From a virus: DNA of 24,144 bases. Below are positions 12,063 through 18,890 of this stretch, one piece after another; position 1 is the first letter of the stretch, and the number at the start of each line of letters is the position of its first letter. Where the stretch lies: positions 1-24,144 of the IMG/VR virus record IMGVR_UViG_3300030098_000913; one strand, 5' to 3'. The notes beneath the pieces were generated by a model. The model made no database searches. It was not told the DNA's origin and saw only the letters and a list, made by a program, of their open reading frames with translations. Both the position numbers and the translations under genes were made by a program.

Positions 12063-13870
12063 ACGTAGTTATATTTGATATTGAAACCAACGCGATCGCT
12101 GACTTCAACACCCTGCTCGGACTGGAGAAAATCCACTGCATAGCAATCGCATCCCCCGGAGGAGACCCTGAGATCCTTCCTACTGAGGAAGCCTTGGAAC
12201 AACTCCGTCTCGCAGACGTTATTGTCGGACATAATATTCAGGACTTTGATATCAGAGCCATCCAACGCCTATACCCTGACTGGAAGCCTGAGGGCTGTGT
12301 CAGAGATACGTTGATCATGTCGAGGATGCTCTGGCCTGATGTCCAGAATGAAGATTGGCAGATCCCAGACTTCCCTCGGAATCTCATAGGTCGTCAATCT
12401 TTGAAGGCTTGGGGTGTTCGACTCGGTATTCATAAGGGCGATTTCGGAGAGTCTCAGAATTGGGACGAGTTCACTCCAGAGATGGCTGAGTACTGTATTC
12501 AAGATGTCCGGGTTACTCAGGCTCTCTGGGAGAGGATTGAGAAGGAGAACCCCCCGGAAAACCCCACAGTGCTGGAACACGAATTCGCGGAAATCGTCTC
12601 ACGACAAGAGAGAAACGGGTTCGCTTTCGACGTAGACGCCGCTAGAAAACTCCACAGTGAACTACTCGGTGAGAAGGACTCACTACTGAAGGAGTTGGAA
12701 TCTCGTTTTCCAGCGCAAGTAATCAAGATGAAGACCCCGAAGTACTGGGAAGATCCAGTGACGAAGGAACGCTACCGGGTGAAGAAGGACGCTCCCAGTA
12801 AAGTACAGAAGATCCTTGTCCGGGGAGAACTTAAAACGAAAGAGATACCGTTCAACCCCGGCAGTCGAGACCAGATCGCTAATGGACTTATTAATAAGTA
12901 CGGTTGGAAGCCTACTGAGTTCACTGGGGAAGGGAAGCCGAAGGTAGACGAGAGCGTTCTGAAGGAGATGGAATACGAAGAGGCTAAACTGCTGATCCGA
13001 TATTTGACTATCGTTAAACGACTCGGACAGATCAGTGACGGCAGGAATGCTTGGATCCGTCTGGAGAAAGAAGGCCGCATCCATGGTCGAGTCAACCCCT
13101 GCGGAGCCGTGACCGCTAGATGTACCCACGCTCGCCCGAATGTGGCACAGGTTCCAAGGGTAGGAGCATTGTGGGGAGAAGAGTGTAGAAGTCTGTTCAC
13201 TGTCCCTGAGGGGTATGTCCTTCTCGGAGTGGACGCTAGTGGATTGGAACTCCGGTGTCTTGCTCACTACACCCACCCCCTCGACAAGGGAAGGTACACG
13301 AACGAGATTCTTGAGGGCGACATTCACACAGCCAATCAAGAAGCGGCGGGCCTTGAAGACAGGAATGATGCGAAGACTTTTATCTACGCCCTACTCTATG
13401 GAGCGGGAGATCTTCGGATCGGTTCCATCGTCGGGGGAGGACAGCGAGAAGGTAAGGCTTTGAAGAATACTTTCTTCTCTCGGATGCCCGCACTCAAGAA
13501 GGTTCAGGAGGGAGTCAAGTACAGACTGAAGACTCAAAACTACCTGACCGGAATCGACAGCAGGAAACTTAGAATTCGATCTGAGCATTCTGCCCTTAAT
13601 ACTCTGCTACAATCAGCAGGGGCAATCGCTATGAAATATGCGACCTGTATTCTTGACAGTAAAATCAGAAGTCATGGATGGACTGATGATGATGTCATGC
13701 AAGTAGCCCACATTCACGACGAGATTCAACTTCAAGTACGCAAGGAGATCGCGGAAGATGTCGGGAAACTTTCAATACAGTCCATACAAGAGTCTGGGAA
13801 AGTCCTCGGATTCCGATGTCCCCTCGACGGGGAATACAAAGTCGGAAGAAACTGGGCGGAGACTCACTGA
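12059..13870 (+). CDS. Family A DNA polymerase with 3'-5' exonuclease, T7 gp5-like, 603 aa
   Basis: Replicative polymerase. Exonuclease motifs: DIET (Asp7, Glu9), GHNIQDFD (57-64), YCIQD (Tyr145, Asp149). Polymerase motifs: A DASGLELRCLAH (Asp392), B RNDAKTFIYALLYGAG (Arg435, Lys439, Tyr443, Tyr447), C HIHDEIQ (Asp554). Tyr443 takes the place of T7 Tyr526 (E. coli Pol I position 762). The protein is about 100 aa shorter than T7 gp5. Much of the difference falls between residues 205 and 265, the thumb region where T7 carries the thioredoxin-binding loop, so that loop is reduced or absent. ATG 12059 is coupled to the preceding TGA. Confidence 0.95.
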   Translation: MNVVIFDIETNAIADFNTLLGLEKIHCIAIASPGGDPEILPTEEALEQLRLADVIVGHNIQDFDIRAIQRLYPDWKPEGCVRDTLIMSRMLWPDVQNEDWQIPDFPRNLIGRQSLKAWGVRLGIHKGDFGESQNWDEFTPEMAEYCIQDVRVTQALWERIEKENPPENPTVLEHEFAEIVSRQERNGFAFDVDAARKLHSELLGEKDSLLKELESRFPAQVIKMKTPKYWEDPVTKERYRVKKDAPSKVQKILVRGELKTKEIPFNPGSRDQIANGLINKYGWKPTEFTGEGKPKVDESVLKEMEYEEAKLLIRYLTIVKRLGQISDGRNAWIRLEKEGRIHGRVNPCGAVTARCTHARPNVAQVPRVGALWGEECRSLFTVPEGYVLLGVDASGLELRCLAHYTHPLDKGRYTNEILEGDIHTANQEAAGLEDRNDAKTFIYALLYGAGDLRIGSIVGGGQREGKALKNTFFSRMPALKKVQEGVKYRLKTQNYLTGIDSRKLRIRSEHSALNTLLQSAGAIAMKYATCILDSKIRSHGWTDDDVMQVAHIHDEIQLQVRKEIAEDVGKLSIQSIQESGKVLGFRCPLDGEYKVGRNWAETH

Positions 13871-14213
13871 CTTATCATGGGCAGCAGGGTTGATGGATGG
13901 TGAAGGTCACTTCAGCGGTAATAAAACGACTATCACGGTCGAGTCAACTTCTAAAACTACTATTGAAGAACTCTACCGGATACTCGGCGGTAAATGCACA
14001 GTACTTAAAAGGAAGACGAATGCTAATCGCCCTGTATTCCGGTGGAGGGTCCATGGGGATTCTGCTCGGAACGTCTGTTCCTTACTCCTTCCTTTTCTTA
14101 TCGAGAAGAAGAAGCAAGCAGAAATCATTTCTATACTCAATAAGTTTCCAATCAGGTCGGCCATGCGGGATTCACTCTTGGAACGGCTCTCCGAACTTAA
14201 AAGGATGGTTTAA
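13758..14213 (+). CDS. LAGLIDADG-type homing endonuclease, 151 aa
   Basis: A freestanding homing endonuclease candidate. The motif LSWAAGLMDGEGHFS (39-53) matches the LAGLIDADG helix with its acidic catalytic residue, and LLLPFLIEKKKQAEI (109-123) fits the typical later helix of small single-motif members that act as dimers. ATG 13758 is the only in-frame start before the motif and has AAGGAG (13742-13747) upstream. Residues 1-37 are coded within the 3' end of the DNA polymerase gene in its +1 frame and are Ser/Thr-rich; the recognisable motif begins just after the polymerase stop. The stop TAA overlaps the next ATG (TAATG). Confidence 0.82.
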   Translation: MSGNFQYSPYKSLGKSSDSDVPSTGNTKSEETGRRLTDLSWAAGLMDGEGHFSGNKTTITVESTSKTTIEELYRILGGKCTVLKRKTNANRPVFRWRVHGDSARNVCSLLLPFLIEKKKQAEIISILNKFPIRSAMRDSLLERLSELKRMV

Positions 14214-14434
14214 TGGATGATCTAAGTTTCACGACTAGCGAAGCGATGCTTCGAGAACTACAGACTCGCTTTGATGAATTGGTTTTCATCGGGGCAATGC
14301 AATCAACTAACCAGACTGAAGATCTTACGATCTCCTTCTCAGGCTCCTACCATTCATGTGTCGGATTGATCGAGTTGGGTCGTCTGGCTATTCAAGCAGG
14401 AGGCAGCACAGATGAAGAGAACTATACTGATTGA
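14213..14434 (+). CDS. Small hypothetical protein, 73 aa
   Basis: Short soluble protein of a type common in T7-like phages. The N-terminal TSEAMLRELQTRFDELVFIG resembles ISEALLKELNNRFPEACPEL of the 15484 gene, and the middle GSYHSCVGLIELGRL aligns loosely with QRSVIRLLNTIF, suggesting a distant paralogue. It is translationally coupled to the homing endonuclease stop (TAATG) and overlaps the exonuclease start by 23 nt. The function is unknown. Confidence 0.75.
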   Translation: MDDLSFTTSEAMLRELQTRFDELVFIGAMQSTNQTEDLTISFSGSYHSCVGLIELGRLAIQAGGSTDEENYTD

Positions 14435-15176
14435 CGGAGATATCGCCCTATACGAGGTGACGATGTCTTGCGAATACGCTTTTGATTGGGGGAACGATAT
14501 TTGGACTCTTCATTCTGATTTCAAAACCGCTAAAGAGAAATTCGACTGTTGGGTGATGAGCGTCCAAGAAAAGACTGAGGCCGACAAAGCCATCATCGCA
14601 CTGTCTTCCAGACAGAATTGGCGGAAGAGTGTTCTTCCTACATACAAACAAAATAGAAAGAGCAAAAGGAAGCCGTTGATATTTGGTGAGTTGAAGAAGT
14701 ATGTCTCGGAAACTTACCGGACTTATATGATCGACAATTTGGAAGCAGATGATGTTCTCGGTCTTCTCGCTGGGTCTCCGGGCCTTGGAAACATCAAGGG
14801 GGAGAAAGTCATCGTGACGATCGATAAGGATCTGATGACGATCCCCGGCTACCACTACTATCCGAATAAGCCTGAGGATGGACTGATCCAAGTGAGTGAA
14901 GAGCAGGCTGACTACAACCACCTCCTCCAGACTCTCGCGGGAGATGCCGTAGACGGGTATGCAGGATGTCCTAAAATCGGCCCGGTCAGGGCTGCTAGAA
15001 TACTGAAAGATCCCTGTTGGGAGGCTGTCGTAGAAGCCTACGAGTCCGCAGGTTTGAACGAAGATGACGCACTAGTCCAAGCAAGGGTCGCGAGGATCCT
15101 CCGTTGGGGCGAATATGACATTAAGAAAGAAGAGGTACGACTATGGACACCGAAATCAACCGCGAAAAACTCCTGA
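14412..15176 (+). CDS. 5'-3' exonuclease, T7 gp6/FEN-like, 254 aa
   Basis: Removes RNA primers and degrades host DNA in T7-type replication. Metal-binding acidic residues are Asp8 and Asp10 (ILIDGDIALY), Glu111, Asp113 and Asp114 (NLEADDVLG), Asp138 and Asp140 (VTIDKDL), and Asp178 and Asp181 in the helix-three-turn-helix GDAVDGYAGCPKIGPVRA. It is somewhat shorter than T7 gp6 (300 aa). ATG 14412 has AGGAGG 8 nt upstream. The 3' end overlaps the next gene by 34 nt. The position after DNA polymerase is as in T7. Confidence 0.92.
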   Translation: MKRTILIDGDIALYEVTMSCEYAFDWGNDIWTLHSDFKTAKEKFDCWVMSVQEKTEADKAIIALSSRQNWRKSVLPTYKQNRKSKRKPLIFGELKKYVSETYRTYMIDNLEADDVLGLLAGSPGLGNIKGEKVIVTIDKDLMTIPGYHYYPNKPEDGLIQVSEEQADYNHLLQTLAGDAVDGYAGCPKIGPVRAARILKDPCWEAVVEAYESAGLNEDDALVQARVARILRWGEYDIKKEEVRLWTPKSTAKNS

Positions 15177-15487
15177 ACATGCATGAGCAACTCTGCCGGG
15201 AGGCAGTGACGCTTATGAGAGCAAAGAACCACGACTACAGCGGAGGGAAGGATGCTAGTGATCCCTTCCTGAATTTCACGCGAGTCGAGAGGCTCGGGAT
15301 CACGGATACTAAGACGGGCTTCATGGTCCGCATGACGGACAAGATCTCAAGGCTGATTACTTTCATCCAGAATGGTTCCTTTAAAACCAAGGATGAGGCT
15401 CTGAAAGACACGATTTTGGATCTAATTAACTACAGCATCCTGCTTTATGCTTATGCTCAAACAGAAAAGGATGACTATACGGAATGA
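15143..15487 (+). CDS. DUF1599 / MazG-like all-alpha nucleotide-associated protein, 114 aa
   Basis: Matches the DUF1599 (nucleotide modification associated domain 1) pattern: K..DYSGG near residue 28, NF..VE.LGI, then GFMVRMTDKISRLITF and DEALKDTILDLINYSILLY. The family is all-alpha and related to MazG/dUTPase-like nucleotide hydrolases, so a nucleotide-pool or modification role is plausible but the substrate is unknown. The start overlaps the exonuclease gene by 34 nt and the stop is joined by ATGA to the next gene. Confidence 0.82.
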   Translation: MDTEINREKLLNMHEQLCREAVTLMRAKNHDYSGGKDASDPFLNFTRVERLGITDTKTGFMVRMTDKISRLITFIQNGSFKTKDEALKDTILDLINYSILLYAYAQTEKDDYTE

Positions 15488-15690
15488 ATAACGATCAAAT
15501 TAACTCAACACCCTTTCCATCCATCAGTGAAGCACTCCTTAAGGAACTCAATAATCGGTTCCCTGAGGCGTGTCCTGAGTTGGACTGGGACGAAAAGACT
15601 GTCTGGTACGCTACTGGACAGCGATCAGTAATCCGTCTTCTCAATACGATATTCGAGGAGCAGCAACAGAACCTACTTGGAGGAAAATAA
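15484..15690 (+). CDS. Small hypothetical protein, 68 aa
   Basis: Begins MNNDQINSTPFPSISEALLKELNNRFPEACPELDWDEKTVWYATGQRSVIRLL. Proteins with S.ALL..L..RFPE.CP.L.W..K..W...GQRSV are common just upstream of the portal gene in marine T7-like phages; the function is unknown. Start ATG 15484 overlaps the preceding TGA. It is possibly related to the 14213 protein. Confidence 0.8.
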   Translation: MNNDQINSTPFPSISEALLKELNNRFPEACPELDWDEKTVWYATGQRSVIRLLNTIFEEQQQNLLGGK

Positions 15691-15691
15691 C

Positions 15692-15949
15692 ATGTGTTTC
15701 GGATCATCTGGACCTTCGGTAAAAGTGGCTCCCCCGCCACCTCCCGTGCCTGCACCTGCCCCTCCCCCTCCCGCACCTCAGATCATCCAACCTCCACAAG
15801 TGTTTCTCAACAAGCCTGAAGAGAAGAAGCAGAAGAGGGCTAAAAGGCCCAGTGCTATTAGGCGATCAAATCGAGGGGGTAGTCTTAGAAGTAAGATGAT
15901 TATCCCTCTGAATACTGCCGCATCAGGCTCGGGAACTCTCAACGTATAA
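15692..15949 (+). CDS. Proline-rich small protein, 85 aa
   Basis: MCFGSSGPSVKVA then a proline/alanine run (residues 14-36), a basic stretch EKKQKRAKRPSAIRRSNRGGS, and a short hydrophobic IIPLNTAAS. ATG 15692 has GGAGG at 8-nt spacing; an in-frame TTG at 15677 is less likely. Similar MCFG...PPP proteins sit ahead of portal genes in other T7-like phages, where they may be minor virion or assembly proteins. The role is not known. Confidence 0.75.
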   Translation: MCFGSSGPSVKVAPPPPPVPAPAPPPPAPQIIQPPQVFLNKPEEKKQKRAKRPSAIRRSNRGGSLRSKMIIPLNTAASGSGTLNV

Positions 15950-15968
15950 CAACCTAAGGGCTTAAACC

Positions 15969-17501
15969 ATGATTGAACAAGGATCAGTCGCGGCAATGTA
16001 CGCGAAATGTGAGACCCAGCGGTCTTCCTATTTGGAACGAGGCCGGGACTCCTCTCGTCTTACTATTGCGACCCTTCTACCCGACGAGGGTAAACAAGGG
16101 TCTAAACGCTTCGCTACCCCGTATCAATCTGTTGGTGCTAGAGGCGTCAATAATCTGGCGTCTGCCCTTCTGCTGTCTCTCCTCCCACCGAATTCTCCTT
16201 TCTTCCGTCTAGTTATTGATGAACGGGAAAAGGCGAAGATGGCTGCGATCGACCCTAAGATACAAACAGAAGTAGAATCCTCCCTCTCTGATATCGAAAG
16301 GGCGGTCGCACGAGAAATAGAAGTAAACAACATCCGCGTGGGTACATTTGAGGCCATACGGCATCTTGTCGTAACGGGCAATGCCCTTTTATATATGCCT
16401 GACGAAGGTTCCATGCGGGTGATTCACTTGGATCGATATATCGTCAAACGTGATCCTATGGGGAACCCCCTTCATATCATTATGAAAGAAACGGTTGCTC
16501 CTGCGGTACTCCCCCCGGAGATCCGCCAATACGTTGAGGCTAATCTCGCTGAGTATGAGGAGACCTGTGATGTCTTCACTATGCAGACCACCCTTCCAGA
16601 CGGAAAAGTCGAAGTGGTGCAAGAGGTTAAAGGAAGGATTATTGAGGAGACTAGACAGACGTTCCAGAAGGGTCGTTCTCCTTTCATTGCTCTCCGCATG
16701 ATGCGGGTAGATGGAGAGGACTACGGTCGAGGATACGTCGAACAATACTACGGAGACCTCGCGTCTCTTGAGGGTCTTACTAAGGCTATCGTTGAGGGTG
16801 CTGCCGCATCCTCCAAGGTTCTTTTCCTCGTCAATCCCAATGGGACTACACGGGCGAAGACTCTCGCTGAGAGTCCAAACGGAGCGATCAGGGAAGGAAG
16901 TGCTGCTGATGTCAGTGTTCTGCAAACTAACAAGTCAAATGATTTCTCAGTTTCAATGTCAGCAATGCAGCAGATTAATGAGCGTCTTTCGTATGCGTTC
17001 CTACTCACCGAGTCAACTATTCGTAATGCGGATCGTGTCACAGCCGAAGAAGTAAGGCTCGTCACTCAGTCCATTGAACGACAGTTGGGTGGTATTTACA
17101 GCGTACTGAGTCAGGAGTTCCAACTTCCGCTCGTCAATCGAATTATGGATCGGATGGAGAAGAAAAAGAAACTCCCCAAGATCCCAAGGGACAAAATCAC
17201 TCCCGCCATCGTCACCGGCATTGATGCTCTGGGGCGAGGAAACGATCTAAACCGTCTCGACGTCTACTTGTCTGGTATCGCTCAGGTACTGGGACCAGAG
17301 GCTTTGGGACAATACATTAATATCAGAGAATACATGGACCGCCGTGCGTCTGCATTAGGCATCGACACGGAAGGTCTTGTACGAACAGAAGAAGAAATTG
17401 CTGCTATGATGCAACAGTCTCAGCAACAGGCGATGGCCGAGCAGATGGGACCGAGTGCAGTAAATGCGATTTCTAAACAAATGGAGAATATGAATGGCTG
17501 A
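15969..17501 (+). CDS. Portal (head-tail connector) protein, T7 gp8-like, 510 aa
   Basis: Forms the dodecameric ring at the packaging vertex and nucleates head assembly. Characteristic podovirus features are an N-terminal ..YAKCETQRSSYLERGRDSSRLTIATLLPDE, SVGARGVNNLASALLLSLLPPNSPFF, a central PFIALRMMRVDGEDYGRGYVEQYYGDL, and ERLSYAFLLTESTIRNADRVTAEEVR near 340-365. Length is close to T7 gp8 (536 aa). ATG 15969 follows AAGGG. The stop overlaps the scaffold start by 8 nt. Confidence 0.94.
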   Translation: MIEQGSVAAMYAKCETQRSSYLERGRDSSRLTIATLLPDEGKQGSKRFATPYQSVGARGVNNLASALLLSLLPPNSPFFRLVIDEREKAKMAAIDPKIQTEVESSLSDIERAVAREIEVNNIRVGTFEAIRHLVVTGNALLYMPDEGSMRVIHLDRYIVKRDPMGNPLHIIMKETVAPAVLPPEIRQYVEANLAEYEETCDVFTMQTTLPDGKVEVVQEVKGRIIEETRQTFQKGRSPFIALRMMRVDGEDYGRGYVEQYYGDLASLEGLTKAIVEGAAASSKVLFLVNPNGTTRAKTLAESPNGAIREGSAADVSVLQTNKSNDFSVSMSAMQQINERLSYAFLLTESTIRNADRVTAEEVRLVTQSIERQLGGIYSVLSQEFQLPLVNRIMDRMEKKKKLPKIPRDKITPAIVTGIDALGRGNDLNRLDVYLSGIAQVLGPEALGQYINIREYMDRRASALGIDTEGLVRTEEEIAAMMQQSQQQAMAEQMGPSAVNAISKQMENMNG

Positions 17502-18267
17502 ACGAGTCGAAATCCCAGTGAATGAAGATGGACCTCTCTCGGAACAGGATGTACAAAACCTTGAGCAGGAAGCAGCGTCGGAAGGGCAAGAAGAACAAAC
17601 TCATGAGGAACGACCCGAGTGGCTTCCTGAAAAGTTCGAGACCGCCGAAGAGATGGCGAAAGCCTACGCGGAACTCCAATCAGAATTCACTAAGAAGCAG
17701 CAGGCTTCGGAATCAGGAAATCAGGAGACTGAATCGGCTGCTGGAAATGCTCAGGAGATGTCTGTAGAGTCTTTTGAAAACTTTACTAAAGAGTTTAATG
17801 AGACCGGCGACGTCTCAGAGGAATCCCGCCAGAATATCGTTGACACAATGGGTCTTCCCAGAGAGATGGTTGACGGATATATCGATGGACAGCGTGCCAT
17901 CATGGATTCTCACTTCGATGCCATCTACGGAGAAGTAGGTGGAGAAGAGAAGTACGGAGAAATGATCTCATGGGCCGTTGAGAACCTTCCAGAAGGTGAA
18001 CAGCAGGCTTTCAATGACGCCGTGATGAACGGAACTACTGATCAAATGAACTTCGCTGTGAAGAGTCTCGCGGCTCGATGGATGAGCAATGGTGGCGGTG
18101 CTGCTCCTGCTCCTCTGATTCAGGGAAGTACTAGTGCGGAAGGATCTTCGGGATCATTCAGGTCTGTCGCAGAACTGACGCGAGCGATGAAGGATCCAAG
18201 GTACACCAAGGACAAGGCGTATCGTCAAGATATCGAGACACGTCTCTCTAACTCAAACATTCTGTGA
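17494..18267 (+). CDS. Scaffolding (capsid assembly) protein, T7 gp9-like, 257 aa
   Basis: Internal scaffold for procapsid assembly. It is strongly acidic, with an N-terminal half full of Glu, Gln and Ser, a WLPEKFETAEEMAKAYAELQSEF segment typical of podovirus scaffolds, and a C-terminal MKDPRYTKDKAYRQDIETRLSNSNIL, the short region usually contacting the capsid protein. ATG 17494 overlaps the portal stop (ATGGCTGA). It sits between portal and capsid genes as in T7. Confidence 0.92.
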   Translation: MAERVEIPVNEDGPLSEQDVQNLEQEAASEGQEEQTHEERPEWLPEKFETAEEMAKAYAELQSEFTKKQQASESGNQETESAAGNAQEMSVESFENFTKEFNETGDVSEESRQNIVDTMGLPREMVDGYIDGQRAIMDSHFDAIYGEVGGEEKYGEMISWAVENLPEGEQQAFNDAVMNGTTDQMNFAVKSLAARWMSNGGGAAPAPLIQGSTSAEGSSGSFRSVAELTRAMKDPRYTKDKAYRQDIETRLSNSNIL

Positions 18268-18275
18268 GGTAAACA

Positions 18276-18473
18276 ATGAACAAGCCCGGATATAAGACTA
18301 CTGAATTTTGGATGAGCATGATCGCCGTAGTTATTGGTGCAGTCATGGCATCTGGAGCATTTGGAATCGAAGGTACTGCGGCTCAGATCGTAGGTATCGT
18401 TGAGTCCGCCCTTGTGGCACTCGGATACACGGGAGCCAGACTGACGCTCAAGCGAGAATCAGGACAAGGGTAA
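18276..18473 (+). CDS. Holin-like membrane protein, 65 aa
   Basis: Two hydrophobic segments, about 11-28 (FWMSMIAVVIGAVMASGAF) and 33-52 (GTAAQIVGIVESALVALGY), followed by a basic tail LTLKRESGQG. The size and layout fit a class II-like holin, which would form inner-membrane lesions at lysis time. MNKPGYKTTEFW.S is a common start of such proteins in marine phages. SD GAGGT precedes ATG 18276. The stop TAA overlaps the next start (TAATG). Its partner endolysin appears to be exported, so its role may be timing or membrane depolarisation. Confidence 0.75.
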   Translation: MNKPGYKTTEFWMSMIAVVIGAVMASGAFGIEGTAAQIVGIVESALVALGYTGARLTLKRESGQG

Positions 18474-18643
18474 TGTGGTATGCGATACTTCAAGCACTCT
18501 CTTCGATCCTTACGCCTATCCTTCGAGAACTGGTGTCTCAAGGTGTGGCTGCTACTAAAGGGATTGATGTTCATGTCAATCATGACGCTCGCCGTCGTTG
18601 GACTGAGCGGGTGCAAAAGTTCACGAGTAGTATTCGTTCCTGA
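18473..18643 (+). CDS. 56-aa ORF overlapping the lipoprotein gene
   Basis: Starts at the TAATG junction with the holin stop and reads MWYAILQALSSILTPILREL, then VSQGVAATKGIDVHVNHDARRRWTERVQKFTSSIRS. The N-terminal 20 residues form an amphipathic or hydrophobic helix and the C-terminus is basic. It shares almost all its length with the lipoprotein ORF, which lies in the +1 frame, the same register as Rz1 inside Rz. It is too short for an ordinary inner-membrane spanin, so the function is open. Coupling and composition favour a real gene. Confidence 0.5.
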   Translation: MWYAILQALSSILTPILRELVSQGVAATKGIDVHVNHDARRRWTERVQKFTSSIRS

Positions 18644-18791
18644 ATCAGATGGAATTATTAGGCTTGGCCCCGACATTCGGGGTCATGTCTATTTCTGGAA
18701 TGGTAATTCATGGGAATTATCTTCCAATAAGATTCTGCTGCCAGAGGGCTGGTATGCAGGAAGCGTTGAAGGTGAAGTCGAAGATCAATGA
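18480..18791 (+). CDS. Phage lipoprotein, possible outer-membrane spanin, 103 aa
   Basis: Residues 22-44 are hydrophobic and end in the lipobox LSGC (42-45), so Cys45 would be lipidated after signal peptidase II cleavage. The mature part KSSRVVFVPESDGIIRLGPDIRGHVYFWNG...ILLPEGWYAGS resembles small phage lipoproteins near holins. The N-terminal 30 residues are long for a lipoprotein signal; internal ATGs at 18567 or 18573 (the latter with AAGGGA 9 nt upstream) may be the true start. An outer-membrane lysis role is inferred from context. Confidence 0.7.
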   Translation: MRYFKHSLRSLRLSFENWCLKVWLLLKGLMFMSIMTLAVVGLSGCKSSRVVFVPESDGIIRLGPDIRGHVYFWNGNSWELSSNKILLPEGWYAGSVEGEVEDQ

Positions 18792-18819
18792 AATCTCGGC
18801 CCGCTGCGGTGGATAACTG

Positions 18820-18890
18820 AAACCTCAATTCTCCAAGACAAACCTCAACTTTGTTAACCTAGTTAAACAATTTTGAAGGAGTTAAACAAT
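18820..18890 (+). repeat. Short repeats in capsid leader
   Basis: AAACCTCAA occurs at 18820-18828 and 18840-18848 (20-bp spacing). AGTTAAACAAT occurs at 18861-18871 and 18880-18890, flanking the SD. TTGTTAACCTAGTTAAACAA (18851-18870) is an imperfect inverted repeat. A phage promoter is expected here (T7 has phi10), but I cannot define one. Confidence 0.4.

Noticed and set aside
12683-13339. 218-codon minus-strand frame inside the DNA polymerase
   Set aside because: It is a shadow of a strongly conserved + strand gene, has no SD, and no other minus-strand gene is supported nearby.
16389-16925. 178-codon minus-strand frame inside the portal gene
   Set aside because: A shadow frame; the portal protein is conserved throughout and there is no independent evidence for translation.
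8884-18810. GCTGCGGT shared by segments upstream of the SSB and capsid genes (about 8880 and 18803) as a phi2.5/phi10-like promoter
   Set aside because: Positions are suggestive, but only eight bases match, flanking sequence diverges and no third copy was found.
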